Source: Candidatus Zixiibacteriota bacterium
GTDB taxonomy: Bacteria > Zixibacteria > MSB-5A5 > GN15 > PGXB01
Length of the DNA: 64,000 bases
Reading direction: 5' to 3'
Assembly: GCA_016933955.1 (NCBI GenBank)
Contig: JAFGTT010000009.1
Location: 99,117 to 163,116, forward strand
In this document: piece by piece, positions 17,419 through 26,433 of the stretch
Layout: every line of letters begins with the position of its first letter
Position numbering within the stretch: the first letter of the stretch is position 1
Notes under the pieces: generated by a model
Told to the model about the DNA's origin: nothing
Databases searched by the model: none
The model's input: only the letters and a program-made list of their open reading frames with translations
Program-made: the position numbers and the translations under genes

Positions 17419-18228
17419 ATGCCGGATGCGGCAGGCAAGGTTATTGTCATCACCGGGGCGTCAGGTGCACTGGGACAGGCGCTGGCATTGGAGGCCGGGA
17501 AACGGGCGGCGCGGGTCGCTCTTCTTTCAAGAAACAGAAACGCCCTTCTGGAAATCGCCGAAAAAATCGAGGCCGGTAATGGTCAGGCATTTCCCGTTAC
17601 TACCGACGTGGCCAATCCGGAATCGATCCGGAGTTCTTTTGCCATGATCGAAAACAGGTGGAATAATATTGACCTGCTGTTCAATGCCGCCGGAGTCATG
17701 GAACCTGTCAGACGGATCGAAAATATCCGGGATAGCGAATTTATCAACTCATTAGGTGTCAATATCCTGGGAGTCTATATTGCCACCCGTGAGGCGGTGA
17801 TCAGGATGAACCGACAGACCAATGGCGGTACGATAATAAATATTTCCAGCGGGGCGGCAATCCGCCCCTACATTGGCTGGTCGACCTATGGTTCCCAGAA
17901 GGCGGCGGTGGATATGTTCACCCGGATAGCGGCTCAGGAATTTGGCGGGGACCCTATCCGGATTGCGGCGATTTCGCCCGGTCCTTTCGAAAGCCGGATG
18001 CAGAAAACCCTGCGCCAGTCAGATCCCGATGATTTCCCAGCCAAAGAAAAGTTCGTTGGTTTATATGAATCGGGAGGGCTTTTGCAGCCCGGTACCATTG
18101 CCCCGATGATTCTCGAGATCGGCCTGTCGGACTGGCCGGAGTTATCCGGGCGGGTTGCGGATATTCGGGATAAGAATTTTCAAAACGAATGCCGTCAACA
18201 TAACATTTTAATACCCCGGGGACTTTAA
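17419..18228 (+). CDS. short-chain dehydrogenase/reductase (SDR)
   Basis: NAD(P)-dependent oxidoreductase of 269 residues with a Rossmann fold. The cofactor motif TGASGALG is at residues 13-20, NAAG at about 90, the catalytic Ser in NISSGAA at about 141 and the Tyr/Lys pair in TYGSQKAA at about 155. The SPGPFESRM loop follows. All residues of a classical SDR are present. The substrate is unknown. Its position between an alkylation-repair gene and a polyferredoxin gives no clear pathway. Confidence 0.9.
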   Translation: MPDAAGKVIVITGASGALGQALALEAGKRAARVALLSRNRNALLEIAEKIEAGNGQAFPVTTDVANPESIRSSFAMIENRWNNIDLLFNAAGVMEPVRRIENIRDSEFINSLGVNILGVYIATREAVIRMNRQTNGGTIINISSGAAIRPYIGWSTYGSQKAAVDMFTRIAAQEFGGDPIRIAAISPGPFESRMQKTLRQSDPDDFPAKEKFVGLYESGGLLQPGTIAPMILEIGLSDWPELSGRVADIRDKNFQNECRQHNILIPRGL

Positions 18229-18230
18229 TC

Positions 18231-19436
18231 ATGGTATCCAAAAAACCAAAAATACTCCTGTATTTCGTATTGCTCTGTATTTCAACTGCCGGGCTGTCGT
18301 TTTTTTCGGCCGGGATATGGGGCGAAAAGCCGGAGACTCTACCAGAAACGGCCTCGTTGACAATAACTCAGGATATGACCCTCGCCGAATTCGGCCATAT
18401 CAATAATATATCGAATGAGATTCTTAAAAAAGCGTTCAACCTGGAATCAAAACAGGACCTTCAAAAATCGCCGGCACAACTGGGATTGTCGCACGGTGAA
18501 ATTATCTCACGGGTGGAAAAGGCCCGGGCTATCAGTAGCGAATACGAATCAAAAAACTGGTTGAAAATACCGATCAAATTCGCTCTCTGGTTCGCTTTCC
18601 TGATTACGGTATTCATTTTGATGCGGCGCGGCCGGATAAACTACATGAACCGAAAATGGTATTATCTCGCAGCGATAATAATATTCGGTATCATTCTCGG
18701 GTCGGATCCCAGCCCGATGGGGACGATCAAGGATGCTATTGTCCTGCTGGGCGCCAGCGGCGTAATTTTCCCACCCCGCATGATTGCCCTAACTATTTTT
18801 CTTATTCTTGTTTTTCTGGCCAACAAATATATATGTTCATGGGGATGTCAGTTCGGGGTTTTACAGGATCTGGTGTTTCGCATTAACCGCTCTAAAAAGG
18901 ACCGAAGGGGGATTTTCAGGCAATACAAACCATCATTTGCGGTGCTGAATACCATTCGAATCATATTTTTTGCGGTTTTTACCGTGGTGGCTTTTCTCTG
19001 GGGCTATGACATAATCAGTCTGGTGGATCCTTTCAGGATTTTCCACCCGGTAGTACTGGCAGTGACCGGCGGATTGTTTATTGCGGCTATTTTAATCGCC
19101 GCGCTGTTTATTTACCGACCCTGGTGTTCGCTTTTTTGTCCTTTCGGGCTGACCGGCTGGCTGGTGGAAAAAATCAGCCTGTTTAAAATCCGGGTCGATT
19201 ACGATAGCTGTATCGCCTGCGAAGCCTGCTCGCGAGCCTGCCCATCGACGGTAATGGAGGCGATTTTAAAGCGGGAGAAGGTCATTCCGGATTGCTTTGC
19301 CTGCGGAACCTGTATCGAAACCTGTCCCACCAATTCTATCGGGTTGCGATCCGGAAAACGGACCCGTCCCCCGGAGGGCAAGTTTGCCGACCGGGAGAAA
19401 AAAGAAGTGGGCCGGAAATTGATTGAAGAAGGTTGA
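18231..19436 (+). CDS. NapH-like membrane polyferredoxin
   Basis: A 401-residue inner-membrane electron-transfer protein. One N-terminal helix (about 8-27), an extracytoplasmic helical domain of about 90 residues (TLAEFGHINNISNEILKK...), then about five more helices. Two membrane-edge Cys pairs, CSWGCQFG and CSLFCPFG, match the quinol-oxidising NapH/NosR/CcoG-type core. Two 4Fe-4S motifs, CIACEACSRACP and CFACGTCIETCP, form the soluble C-terminal part. It likely passes electrons from quinol to a partner across the membrane. It follows the SDR by 2 bases. The partner is not evident. Confidence 0.87.
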   Translation: MVSKKPKILLYFVLLCISTAGLSFFSAGIWGEKPETLPETASLTITQDMTLAEFGHINNISNEILKKAFNLESKQDLQKSPAQLGLSHGEIISRVEKARAISSEYESKNWLKIPIKFALWFAFLITVFILMRRGRINYMNRKWYYLAAIIIFGIILGSDPSPMGTIKDAIVLLGASGVIFPPRMIALTIFLILVFLANKYICSWGCQFGVLQDLVFRINRSKKDRRGIFRQYKPSFAVLNTIRIIFFAVFTVVAFLWGYDIISLVDPFRIFHPVVLAVTGGLFIAAILIAALFIYRPWCSLFCPFGLTGWLVEKISLFKIRVDYDSCIACEACSRACPSTVMEAILKREKVIPDCFACGTCIETCPTNSIGLRSGKRTRPPEGKFADREKKEVGRKLIEEG

Positions 19437-19550
19437 TTATGAATCCGTTGGTAATTCTAAGCCGGGATTCATTCATAATATGAACCTGATCAAAAAAGCC
19501 GGCCGGGATCAAATTTTGATAAGCCGGCGGCGATAAAACCCGTAATAAGT

Positions 19551-20318
19551 ATGATGACACACGAAAAACCGATCAAATATCGGGTGGTCAATGCCCGTGA
19601 ATGCCGGGATTTAATTGCCCTTGCCAAGGAAATTACCGCCCCGGCCTGGCCCGAGTTCATGATGCATGATGAAATTGCAGTTCACAACTGGAGTAATATG
19701 TATGAGGCTTTTCCTGAATATCAATTTGCCATGATCGAGGAAGGCTCCGACAGGATTCTGGCTATCGGTAATTCGGTACCGCTGGAATGGAAACGAATGA
19801 TAAAGGAATTGCCCGACGGCGGCTTCGACTGGGCGCTGTCGCAGAGTCTTATCGATTATAGATCGGGCAAAACAGCGACAATCCAGAGCGCCCTGCAGAT
19901 TGTCATTGCCGGGGAGTTTCTCGGTCGGAGCTTAAGCGGTGAAACGGTTAAAACCATGATTGCAATCGGCCGGGCTCATAATCTCAGGAAACTGGTGGCC
20001 CCGGTCAGGCCAAATCATAAAGAGCAATTCCCCCTGATCCCGATGGAACGGTATATCGAATGGCAGAACGATGATAATCTTCCATACGACCCGTGGATGC
20101 GGGTACATGTCCGGCTCGGAGCCAGAATTCTGAAAGTTTGCCGGGAGTCGATGCGGATCGAGGGCACGGTAGCCGACTGGCAAAAATGGACCGGCATGAG
20201 TTTTCCCGACAGTGGGCAATATCTTATCTCCGGGGCACTGGTTCCGGTACAGATCGATTGCCAGTTTGACCGAGGAGTATATCTCGAACCCAACGTCTGG
20301 ATGAGCCATACGATATGA
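19551..20318 (+). CDS. GNAT-like protein
   Basis: A 255-residue cytosolic protein. The centre has a strand-loop-helix resembling the GNAT acetyl-CoA motif (LQIVIAGEFLGRSLSGETVKTM, then NLRKLVAPVRPNHKEQFP). The N-terminal part (WSNMYEAFPEYQFAMIEE) and the tail (YLISGALVPVQID) fit a distant N-acetyltransferase family often found as a single gene. The canonical Q/RxxGxG/A loop is replaced by GEFLGRSLS. Substrate unknown; activity as acetyltransferase is inferred. No ribosome site is obvious before the ATG. Confidence 0.65.
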   Translation: MMTHEKPIKYRVVNARECRDLIALAKEITAPAWPEFMMHDEIAVHNWSNMYEAFPEYQFAMIEEGSDRILAIGNSVPLEWKRMIKELPDGGFDWALSQSLIDYRSGKTATIQSALQIVIAGEFLGRSLSGETVKTMIAIGRAHNLRKLVAPVRPNHKEQFPLIPMERYIEWQNDDNLPYDPWMRVHVRLGARILKVCRESMRIEGTVADWQKWTGMSFPDSGQYLISGALVPVQIDCQFDRGVYLEPNVWMSHTI

Positions 20319-20397
20319 AATAATTTCCCTGCTGAGGAAATGGTCCTAAAATTGTCTTCCCATTCAATAAGAAAAAATCATATATTAATCGCCGGTT

Positions 20398-21246
20398 ATG
20401 GCGGAGAACACATATAAGACCGAAAATGCCATAAAGGATAAATATTTTATCCTGCTGATATTGGCAACGGCGTTTTTTTATCTGCCGGTTTTAATCGATC
20501 TGATATCCGCCTGGTACCACAACCCCAATTATTCTCATGGCTTTCTGGTTGCACCGGTGGCAGTCTACCTGATCTGGAAAAACCGACAGGAAATCGGGGC
20601 GCTTCCGGTGACAGGGAGTAGTGTCGGACTAATTGTCATAATTCTGGCCGTGTTACTTTTTATCTTCGGTAATGGCGCCTCGGAAGCTGTCGCCATGGCT
20701 CTTTCTCTGGTGATGATGATCTGCGGGATTATTTTGTACCATTTCGGAACGGAAATATTCAAGAAAACCTGGTTTGCCGTTGTTTTTCTATTATTCATGA
20801 TTCCTGTTCCCGAAATGATATATTTATCAATAGTCGCTCCAATATATCTTCCGGTGGCCAAAGCGGCCACTTCCATGCTTAATCTTATCGGTATGCCGAT
20901 TGTTTTTCAGGGGGATATAATAAATCTACCCCATCAGGCCCTGAATATCAGCGAGGCCTGTTCCGGGATGCGCTCGCTGGTGGCGCTATTGGCTATGGGA
21001 ACACTCTATGCTTATCTCTCGCATAACCGATCTTACGGAAAGGTGCTGATTTTCATCCTGACTGTTCCATCTGCAGTGATAGCTTATATAATCCAGGTTT
21101 CTATCGTTTTGGTTGTGATCTACACATCGGATGGATTAACAGCCGCCGATGAACCTTTGCATTCGATCATGAATACCCTCCTTTTTGCCGTTACATTTTT
21201 AATCCTGCTTATTTTCGGGGCTGTCCTGCGGAGGGCTTTCCGATGA
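20398..21246 (+). CDS. exosortase-family membrane protein with altered catalytic site
   Basis: An eight-helix inner-membrane protein of 282 residues. The N-terminal NYSHGFLVAPVAVYLIW and central SEACSGMRSLVALLAMG identify it as an exosortase/archaeosortase (nucleophile Cys188). These cysteine enzymes cut PEP-CTERM-type tails and transfer the protein to a lipid or glycan. The usual NxxR block carrying the catalytic Arg reads PSAVIAYIIQ here, so Gln233 stands in place of Arg; a His at 255 could be the third residue. The next gene, EpsI, overlaps by four bases, confirming the genetic context. Confidence 0.88.
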   Translation: MAENTYKTENAIKDKYFILLILATAFFYLPVLIDLISAWYHNPNYSHGFLVAPVAVYLIWKNRQEIGALPVTGSSVGLIVIILAVLLFIFGNGASEAVAMALSLVMMICGIILYHFGTEIFKKTWFAVVFLLFMIPVPEMIYLSIVAPIYLPVAKAATSMLNLIGMPIVFQGDIINLPHQALNISEACSGMRSLVALLAMGTLYAYLSHNRSYGKVLIFILTVPSAVIAYIIQVSIVLVVIYTSDGLTAADEPLHSIMNTLLFAVTFLILLIFGAVLRRAFR

Positions 21247-21878
21247 AGGGGAAATTACTCATTTCGATCATGCTGATTATGGTTGGCGGCATAATCGGTA
21301 ACGGACTGAGGTTTATTAAAAAGCTTCCTGACCGCCGGGCCGAATTCACCGTCATCCCCAACCGATTGCCGGGATATTTCGGGGCGGAACAACAGATTGA
21401 TGATATGGCTTGTGAAGCTATCAAGGGCGATGTGACGACCTTGAGGGATTTTGTAACTGTGGAGGGTCAGAGGTTTCAGCTTTTCATGGCTTATTTCACC
21501 GGGAAGGAATCGGCCGGGGAAATATATTCGGCGGAATATATACTGCCCCGCGGCGGCTGGCGAATTGACAGTAGTGAAGCCTATACCATTACTATGCCGG
21601 GTAACAGGACTTTTAAAATTAACCGGTTGATTATATCGGTTAATAAGTATCGGATGGTTATGCTGTACTGGTACGAAGCCCGGTCGGGAATGATTAGAAG
21701 TGAATGTGGATTGAGGGCGGCTTTGTTTGACAATTCAATGATGATCCGGCCGACCGATGTTGCCCTTATTCGGCTCACTATTGATGCCACCAATATCGAT
21801 ACAAAAACCGCTACCGAAAAGGGATTAAGGTTCTTTCAACAGTCATACGGTTATATCGAGCAGTCTTTACCATTCTGA
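21243..21878 (+). CDS. EpsI-family exosortase-associated protein
   Basis: A 211-residue protein with one N-terminal membrane anchor (residues 4-22) and a periplasmic domain of the EpsI/exosortase C-terminal type. The core has YSAEYILPRGGWRIDSSEAY, corresponding to the family's HxPxxCxPGxGW region but without its Cys, and MVMLYWYEARSG. EpsI is usually fused to or next to an exosortase and has a part in exopolysaccharide export or processing. It starts inside the last codons of the exosortase gene (ATGA overlap), so the two are translationally coupled. Confidence 0.85.
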   Translation: MKGKLLISIMLIMVGGIIGNGLRFIKKLPDRRAEFTVIPNRLPGYFGAEQQIDDMACEAIKGDVTTLRDFVTVEGQRFQLFMAYFTGKESAGEIYSAEYILPRGGWRIDSSEAYTITMPGNRTFKINRLIISVNKYRMVMLYWYEARSGMIRSECGLRAALFDNSMMIRPTDVALIRLTIDATNIDTKTATEKGLRFFQQSYGYIEQSLPF

Positions 21879-21938
21879 AATGCCGGGGCAGTTCTTTTCA
21901 CTTGAAAATCCGATAAAAACCAGCTAATTTTAATACTG

Positions 21939-22811
21939 ATGGCCCGTAAATTGATCAGACTTCTTCGTCCGCACCAATGGCTGAAAAACGGTGTTGTTCT
22001 GGCCGGGTTGATTTTTGCCGGAGAAGCGGCCCGAACCCACCAGTTATTTCTGGCGATCGGGGCCATGATCGGTTTTTGCTTGATGTCGTCGGCAGTTTAT
22101 GTCTTAAACGATATTGTAGATCGCGATCGAGACCGGCTTCATCCACTCAAAAAAAATCGGCCTCTGGCGGCCCGGGAGGTGTCTATAACCACGGCCTGGA
22201 TAATCTCGATTATTCTGGCGGCAGGCGGATTAGCCATATCATTTATTATCAACACCAACCTTTTAATTGTCTCAGGAAGTTATCTGGGACTTAATGTCCT
22301 TTATACTTTTTTTCTTAAAGACATTGTTATCCTTGACGTTATGACCATCGCCGGGGGATTTGTTTTGAGAGCCGTGGCTGGGGCGGTGGCCATTGATGTA
22401 AAAATATCGGGCTGGCTGTTAATCACAACCTTCGTCCTGGCTTTATTTCTGGCTTTCGGGAAAAGACGGCATGAATTGATTTCGCTGGAAAAAGAAGCGG
22501 TTTCACATCGGAGAATTCTGGAAAGTTATTCCCCATATCTGCTGGATCAGCTTATTGGAGTGGTTACCGCTTCGACGGTTATTACCTATCTATTCTATAC
22601 CCTTTCGACTGAGGTGAGTACCAAGCTGGGGACGAATTATCTCTATGTTACCATACCATTTGTGATTTACGGGGTTTTTCGGTATTTATATCTGGTCCAT
22701 AAGGAGGCCAAGGGTGGTTCGCCAACCCATCTGCTTTTGACCGACTGGCCGCTTCTGGTGGATGTTCTTCTTTGGCTTGCATCGGTCATTCTTATCCTGT
22801 ATATTTTCTAA
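21939..22811 (+). CDS. UbiA-family prenyltransferase, DPPR-synthase-like
   Basis: An eight- to nine-helix membrane enzyme of 290 residues. LRPHQWLKNGVV at the start, the Mg-binding NDIVDRDRDRLHPLKKNRPLA and the second Asp region FLKDIVILDVMTIAGGFVLRAVAG are typical of decaprenyl-phosphate phosphoribosyltransferase and its relatives, which attach phosphoribose to a polyprenyl phosphate. Partner enzymes for making a lipid-linked arabinose or ribose are not in the window. It lies 60 bases after EpsI and 25 bases before the DUF362 gene, so it is probably in one transcript with them and may supply a lipid-linked sugar. Confidence 0.85.
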   Translation: MARKLIRLLRPHQWLKNGVVLAGLIFAGEAARTHQLFLAIGAMIGFCLMSSAVYVLNDIVDRDRDRLHPLKKNRPLAAREVSITTAWIISIILAAGGLAISFIINTNLLIVSGSYLGLNVLYTFFLKDIVILDVMTIAGGFVLRAVAGAVAIDVKISGWLLITTFVLALFLAFGKRRHELISLEKEAVSHRRILESYSPYLLDQLIGVVTASTVITYLFYTLSTEVSTKLGTNYLYVTIPFVIYGVFRYLYLVHKEAKGGSPTHLLLTDWPLLVDVLLWLASVILILYIF

Positions 22812-22836
22812 AATCCGCATATCAAAGGGGTTCATT

Positions 22837-23790
22837 TTGGAACGGCGGGAATTTCTGATCAAGGCGGGACAGGCTACGGCTCTGGTGGTTGCCACAGTAG
22901 CTACCGGGTTTTATTTCCATAATCGAGAAATAGCCGGATCTGACAAGATTATCTTCAAAACAACCGGGTTTGAAATTCCTCCCGATTCGACCCTGCCGGT
23001 TATAGCTCTGGCCCGAAACGAGGACCATATCGCCGCATTGCATGATTCTCTCGAAGCGGTTGGCTGGATCGGCCGGTTTATAAAGCCCGGCGAACGGGTA
23101 ACGATTAAACCCAATATAGCCTGGGATCGTTCTCCCGAGCAGGCCGCCGACACCAATCCATATCTGGTAGGCGAGATGGTCCGGCTGTGTATTGCGGCCG
23201 GAGCGGCAGAAGTGATTGTAACTGATAATCCCTGCAATGATGCCCGACGGACATTTATCCGATCCGGCATTAAGGAACAGGCGGAAAAGGCCGGCGCCAG
23301 GGTGATTCTTCCTCAAACCGAGGATTTTATCATGACCGATTTGAAGGGTGAACTTCTGACAGTCTGGCCGGTCTTGAAGTACTTTGTCGAGACCGACCGC
23401 TTTATCAATATGCCGATTGTCAAACAGCATTCTCTGTCATCATGTACGATTGGCATGAAAAATCTTTATGGTATCCTGGGGGGGCGGCGAAACCAGCTTC
23501 ATCAAAAAATAGACCAATCCATTGTCGATCTGGCGGCCTTTATCCGTCCGACCCTGACGGTGGTTGATGCCACTCATGTTCTCATGCGGGGCGGACCCCA
23601 AGGTGGATCGCCGGGTGATGTTAAAACGGTACATACGGTTATCTGTTCCACCGACCAGGTGGCGGCCGACGCCCGGGGATGCGAACTTCTCGGTCTCAAA
23701 CCGGAACATGTCGGACATATTGTTCTGGCCCAAAAATCAGGATTGGGGCAACTTGATTATCGCAGGGCCGGATATAAAGAAATAGTGTGA
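22837..23790 (+). CDS. DUF362 protein with Tat-type signal
   Basis: A 317-residue DUF362 protein. Blocks typical of the family are VTIKPNIAWDRSPEQAADTNP, VIVTDNPCNDARRTF, INMPIVKQHSLSSCTIGMKNLYGILGG (shown in parts) and VVDATHVLMRGGPQGG. The TTG start at 22837 is supported by AAAGGGG six bases upstream and gives MERREFLIKAG, a twin-arginine signal followed by a hydrophobic stretch, so the protein is likely exported folded with its cofactor. The longer frame starting at 22762 lies in the previous gene. The stop overlaps the start of the NapH-NapG-like gene by one base. Confidence 0.85.
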   Translation: MERREFLIKAGQATALVVATVATGFYFHNREIAGSDKIIFKTTGFEIPPDSTLPVIALARNEDHIAALHDSLEAVGWIGRFIKPGERVTIKPNIAWDRSPEQAADTNPYLVGEMVRLCIAAGAAEVIVTDNPCNDARRTFIRSGIKEQAEKAGARVILPQTEDFIMTDLKGELLTVWPVLKYFVETDRFINMPIVKQHSLSSCTIGMKNLYGILGGRRNQLHQKIDQSIVDLAAFIRPTLTVVDATHVLMRGGPQGGSPGDVKTVHTVICSTDQVAADARGCELLGLKPEHVGHIVLAQKSGLGQLDYRRAGYKEIV

Positions 23791-25475
23791 TGACTATTAA
23801 AACCGCCCAGAATTTGCGCCGTATATCCCAGATTGTTTTTTTTCTGATATTTTTCTGGCTGATTTTAAAGACCAATTTCGATGTTAACCTGGGAATGTCT
23901 GAAAGTGGTGAAATCACCCTCCCCTACCCGGTTTCGATCGCACTGGAACTTGATCCGCTGGTGGCCCTGGGGATTTTGCTGGCTGATGGGACGATTTTCA
24001 AGGGGCTGCTCTGGTCGCTGGTGGTGTTGATCCCGACTATTTTCATGGGGCGGATATTTTGCGGCTGGGTTTGCCCGCTGGGATCTCTTAATCACTGGAT
24101 ATCAGAGATTCCCTCGGAGCGCCTGGGGCGTAAGGGGAAAGGCAAGATCGATTCCAACCGGTACAAGAAATATCAAAGGATAAAATACTATCTCTTCTTC
24201 TTTTTCATAGCCGCGGCCCTGCTGGGCAGTCTGCAACTTGGCCTTTTAGATCCGTTGTCATTGATGGCTCGATCGATCGGGACGGCGGTTTTACCGGCCA
24301 TTCACACTGTCGCCGATGGTCTACTGTTATGGATTAAATCATGGGGGATCAGCCCGCTGGGAAATCTGGCCCAATTAATATATGATCTTGCATCTCCGAT
24401 CTTGCTCACTTTCCGACCGGCGCATTTTCATGCCATCCTGACAATCGGGCTGTTCTTTATCGCCATTCTGGTTATGAACCGGGTGTTCACTCGTTTCTGG
24501 TGCCGGGGAATTTGTCCGCTGGGGGCCATGCTGGGGATTTTTTCGCGGTACGCTATATTCGGGCTGGAAAAAGATGACAAAGGCTGTGATGGGTGCAATC
24601 TCTGTCTGCTTCATTGCCAGGGAGCCGACGGGCCTGATATCAATTCTAAATGGCGGCAATCCGAATGTGTGGTCTGCCTTAACTGCCAGGCGATCTGTCC
24701 CAACAATTCGCTGAAATTCAAATTTTTCCCGCGTCTGGGAAAGACTGAAAAAAGTCCCGCGGCGACGCAGAAGGTTGATATCACGCGGCGCAAGGTGGCT
24801 GTATCAGTCGCCGCCGGACTGGCGATGGTGCCGCTATATCGGACCGGTGATGCTTATAAGGTCAACTCCAATCCGGGACTTATCCGACCGCCGGGGGCGA
24901 TTCCGGAGAAGGATTTCCTGTCCCGGTGTATCCGGTGCGGGCAGTGCATGAGAGTCTGTCCCAATAACGCCCTGCACCCTACTTTCATGGAATCGGGCGC
25001 CGAGGGCATCTGGACCCCGATCATGATCCCCCGAATAGGTTACTGCGAGCCGACCTGCACCCTGTGCGGCCAAGTTTGTCCGACCGGGGCTATTACAGAA
25101 CTGACAGTTAAAGAAAAAGTCGGGGACGATAAAACGCGGCCGGTCCGGGTGGGAACAGCTTTCATCGACCGAGGACGCTGTCTACCGTGGGGGATGACGA
25201 CGCCATGTATTGTCTGCGAGGAGTGGTGCCCGACAACCCCCAAGGCGATTTATCTTGAGGATGAAGTTACAATCAATGGCCGGGATGAAGTGGTGCCGGT
25301 TAAGCGGCCTTATGTCGATCCGGATAGATGTACCGGATGCGGCGCATGTGAGTATGCCTGCCCGATAATCAACCAACCGGCCATCTATGTAACCTCGATT
25401 GGAGAATCGCGCTCGGTTGAAAATCAGATTATATTGCAACGCAAAGGGATCGATCCCGGGAAACAGAAAGGATAA
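23790..25475 (+). CDS. NapH-NapG-like fused polyferredoxin
   Basis: A 561-residue protein joining two usually separate redox subunits. Residues 1-310 form a NapH-like membrane part with about six helices, Cys pairs FCGWVCPLG and WCRGICPLG, and two 4Fe-4S motifs (CDGCNLCLLHC, CVVCLNCQAICP). At about 333-350 an internal twin-arginine-like segment, ITRRKVAVSVAAGLAMVPL, begins the second half. This half has four further cluster motifs in NapG/MauM order (CIRCGQCMRVCP, CTLCGQVCP, CIVCEEWCP, CTGCGACEYACP). It probably carries electrons from quinol to an exported partner, plausibly the neighbouring DUF362 protein. ATG 23790 is within TGATG, coupled to DUF362. Confidence 0.9.
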   Translation: MTIKTAQNLRRISQIVFFLIFFWLILKTNFDVNLGMSESGEITLPYPVSIALELDPLVALGILLADGTIFKGLLWSLVVLIPTIFMGRIFCGWVCPLGSLNHWISEIPSERLGRKGKGKIDSNRYKKYQRIKYYLFFFFIAAALLGSLQLGLLDPLSLMARSIGTAVLPAIHTVADGLLLWIKSWGISPLGNLAQLIYDLASPILLTFRPAHFHAILTIGLFFIAILVMNRVFTRFWCRGICPLGAMLGIFSRYAIFGLEKDDKGCDGCNLCLLHCQGADGPDINSKWRQSECVVCLNCQAICPNNSLKFKFFPRLGKTEKSPAATQKVDITRRKVAVSVAAGLAMVPLYRTGDAYKVNSNPGLIRPPGAIPEKDFLSRCIRCGQCMRVCPNNALHPTFMESGAEGIWTPIMIPRIGYCEPTCTLCGQVCPTGAITELTVKEKVGDDKTRPVRVGTAFIDRGRCLPWGMTTPCIVCEEWCPTTPKAIYLEDEVTINGRDEVVPVKRPYVDPDRCTGCGACEYACPIINQPAIYVTSIGESRSVENQIILQRKGIDPGKQKG

Positions 25476-25481
25476 ATAATT

Positions 25482-26381
25482 ATGATCAGATTTAAGGTCC
25501 CCTTAATAATATTTCTGATACTTTTATTCGGCTGTCTCAGGTGCGGGAATAAATCATCCGATACCGGGAGTGATCTTGTTGAATATCTGCCGGAAGATTT
25601 CGGGACGATTAATATGCATCGCATTACCGAGGTACAAACCTATGTCGGCCGGGGATTGTGGGAATATATTGACGGCGGTGCGGAATTGTACCATCTCTAT
25701 AATTTTATCCAGGTAGCTACAGCTTACTACGGCCGTGATGGACTCGAAATCGGGGTCGATATTTACCAGTTCAAGACCTCCGATGATGCCTATGGATTGT
25801 ATTCCATGTTCCGATCGCCGGGTGTACAGGCCATAAATCTCGGAGTCGAGGGTTTTCTGGCGCCGGGAGCGATAAATTTTGTCAGGGGAGAATATTTTGT
25901 CAGACTGACCGGTAACGATGAATCGACCGCCAGCAGTCTGGCCTTAACCAACCTGGCCGAGGAACTGAATGGAAGTCTGCCGGGGACTATTCAAAAACCG
26001 ATGTTGTTCGCGTCCTTTCCCGATTCAAACCGGGTTTTATTGACTGACAAATACTATGCCGATTCGTTCCTGGGACGCAAGTTCTTGTCCCGGGTTTATA
26101 CCCAGGACTATTTAATTGCCGGTGACAGCCTGACATTATTCATTACCGATGATGAAAGCGGGGGAAAATACATGAGCTGGTCGGAGGCAGCCGATAAAGC
26201 CGGCAGAAAAAATCCGGCTGAAAAAGAGCTGTTTTTCGATGAAGGGTTGTCGTTCGTTTATGATGATAGTTTTTACGGTGGGATTATAATCGGTCTCAAG
26301 AAAGGGCGGCTGGTCGGGATGGTTTATTACGACGGCATCTATAATAATTTACTTCAGTACTGGCTTAAATCAATGGATTAG
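25482..26381 (+). CDS. DUF6599-type lipoprotein
   Basis: A 299-residue exported lipoprotein. The signal MIRFKVPLIIFLILLFGC ends in a lipobox (Cys18). The mature protein resembles the DUF6599 family: GRGLWEYIDGGAELYHLYNF, an IYQFKTSDDAYGLYSMFRSP block, and a second GLSFVYDDSFYGG repeat. It starts seven bases after the polyferredoxin stop, so it belongs to the same transcript. Its role is unknown; co-occurrence with DUF362 and NapH-type proteins suggests an accessory role in the exported redox system. Confidence 0.8.
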   Translation: MIRFKVPLIIFLILLFGCLRCGNKSSDTGSDLVEYLPEDFGTINMHRITEVQTYVGRGLWEYIDGGAELYHLYNFIQVATAYYGRDGLEIGVDIYQFKTSDDAYGLYSMFRSPGVQAINLGVEGFLAPGAINFVRGEYFVRLTGNDESTASSLALTNLAEELNGSLPGTIQKPMLFASFPDSNRVLLTDKYYADSFLGRKFLSRVYTQDYLIAGDSLTLFITDDESGGKYMSWSEAADKAGRKNPAEKELFFDEGLSFVYDDSFYGGIIIGLKKGRLVGMVYYDGIYNNLLQYWLKSMD

Positions 26382-26433
26382 AACGGCCATTTGAGGTGTA
26401 TAATTTTGCAACCGTATAAGTTAAGGAGTTGAA

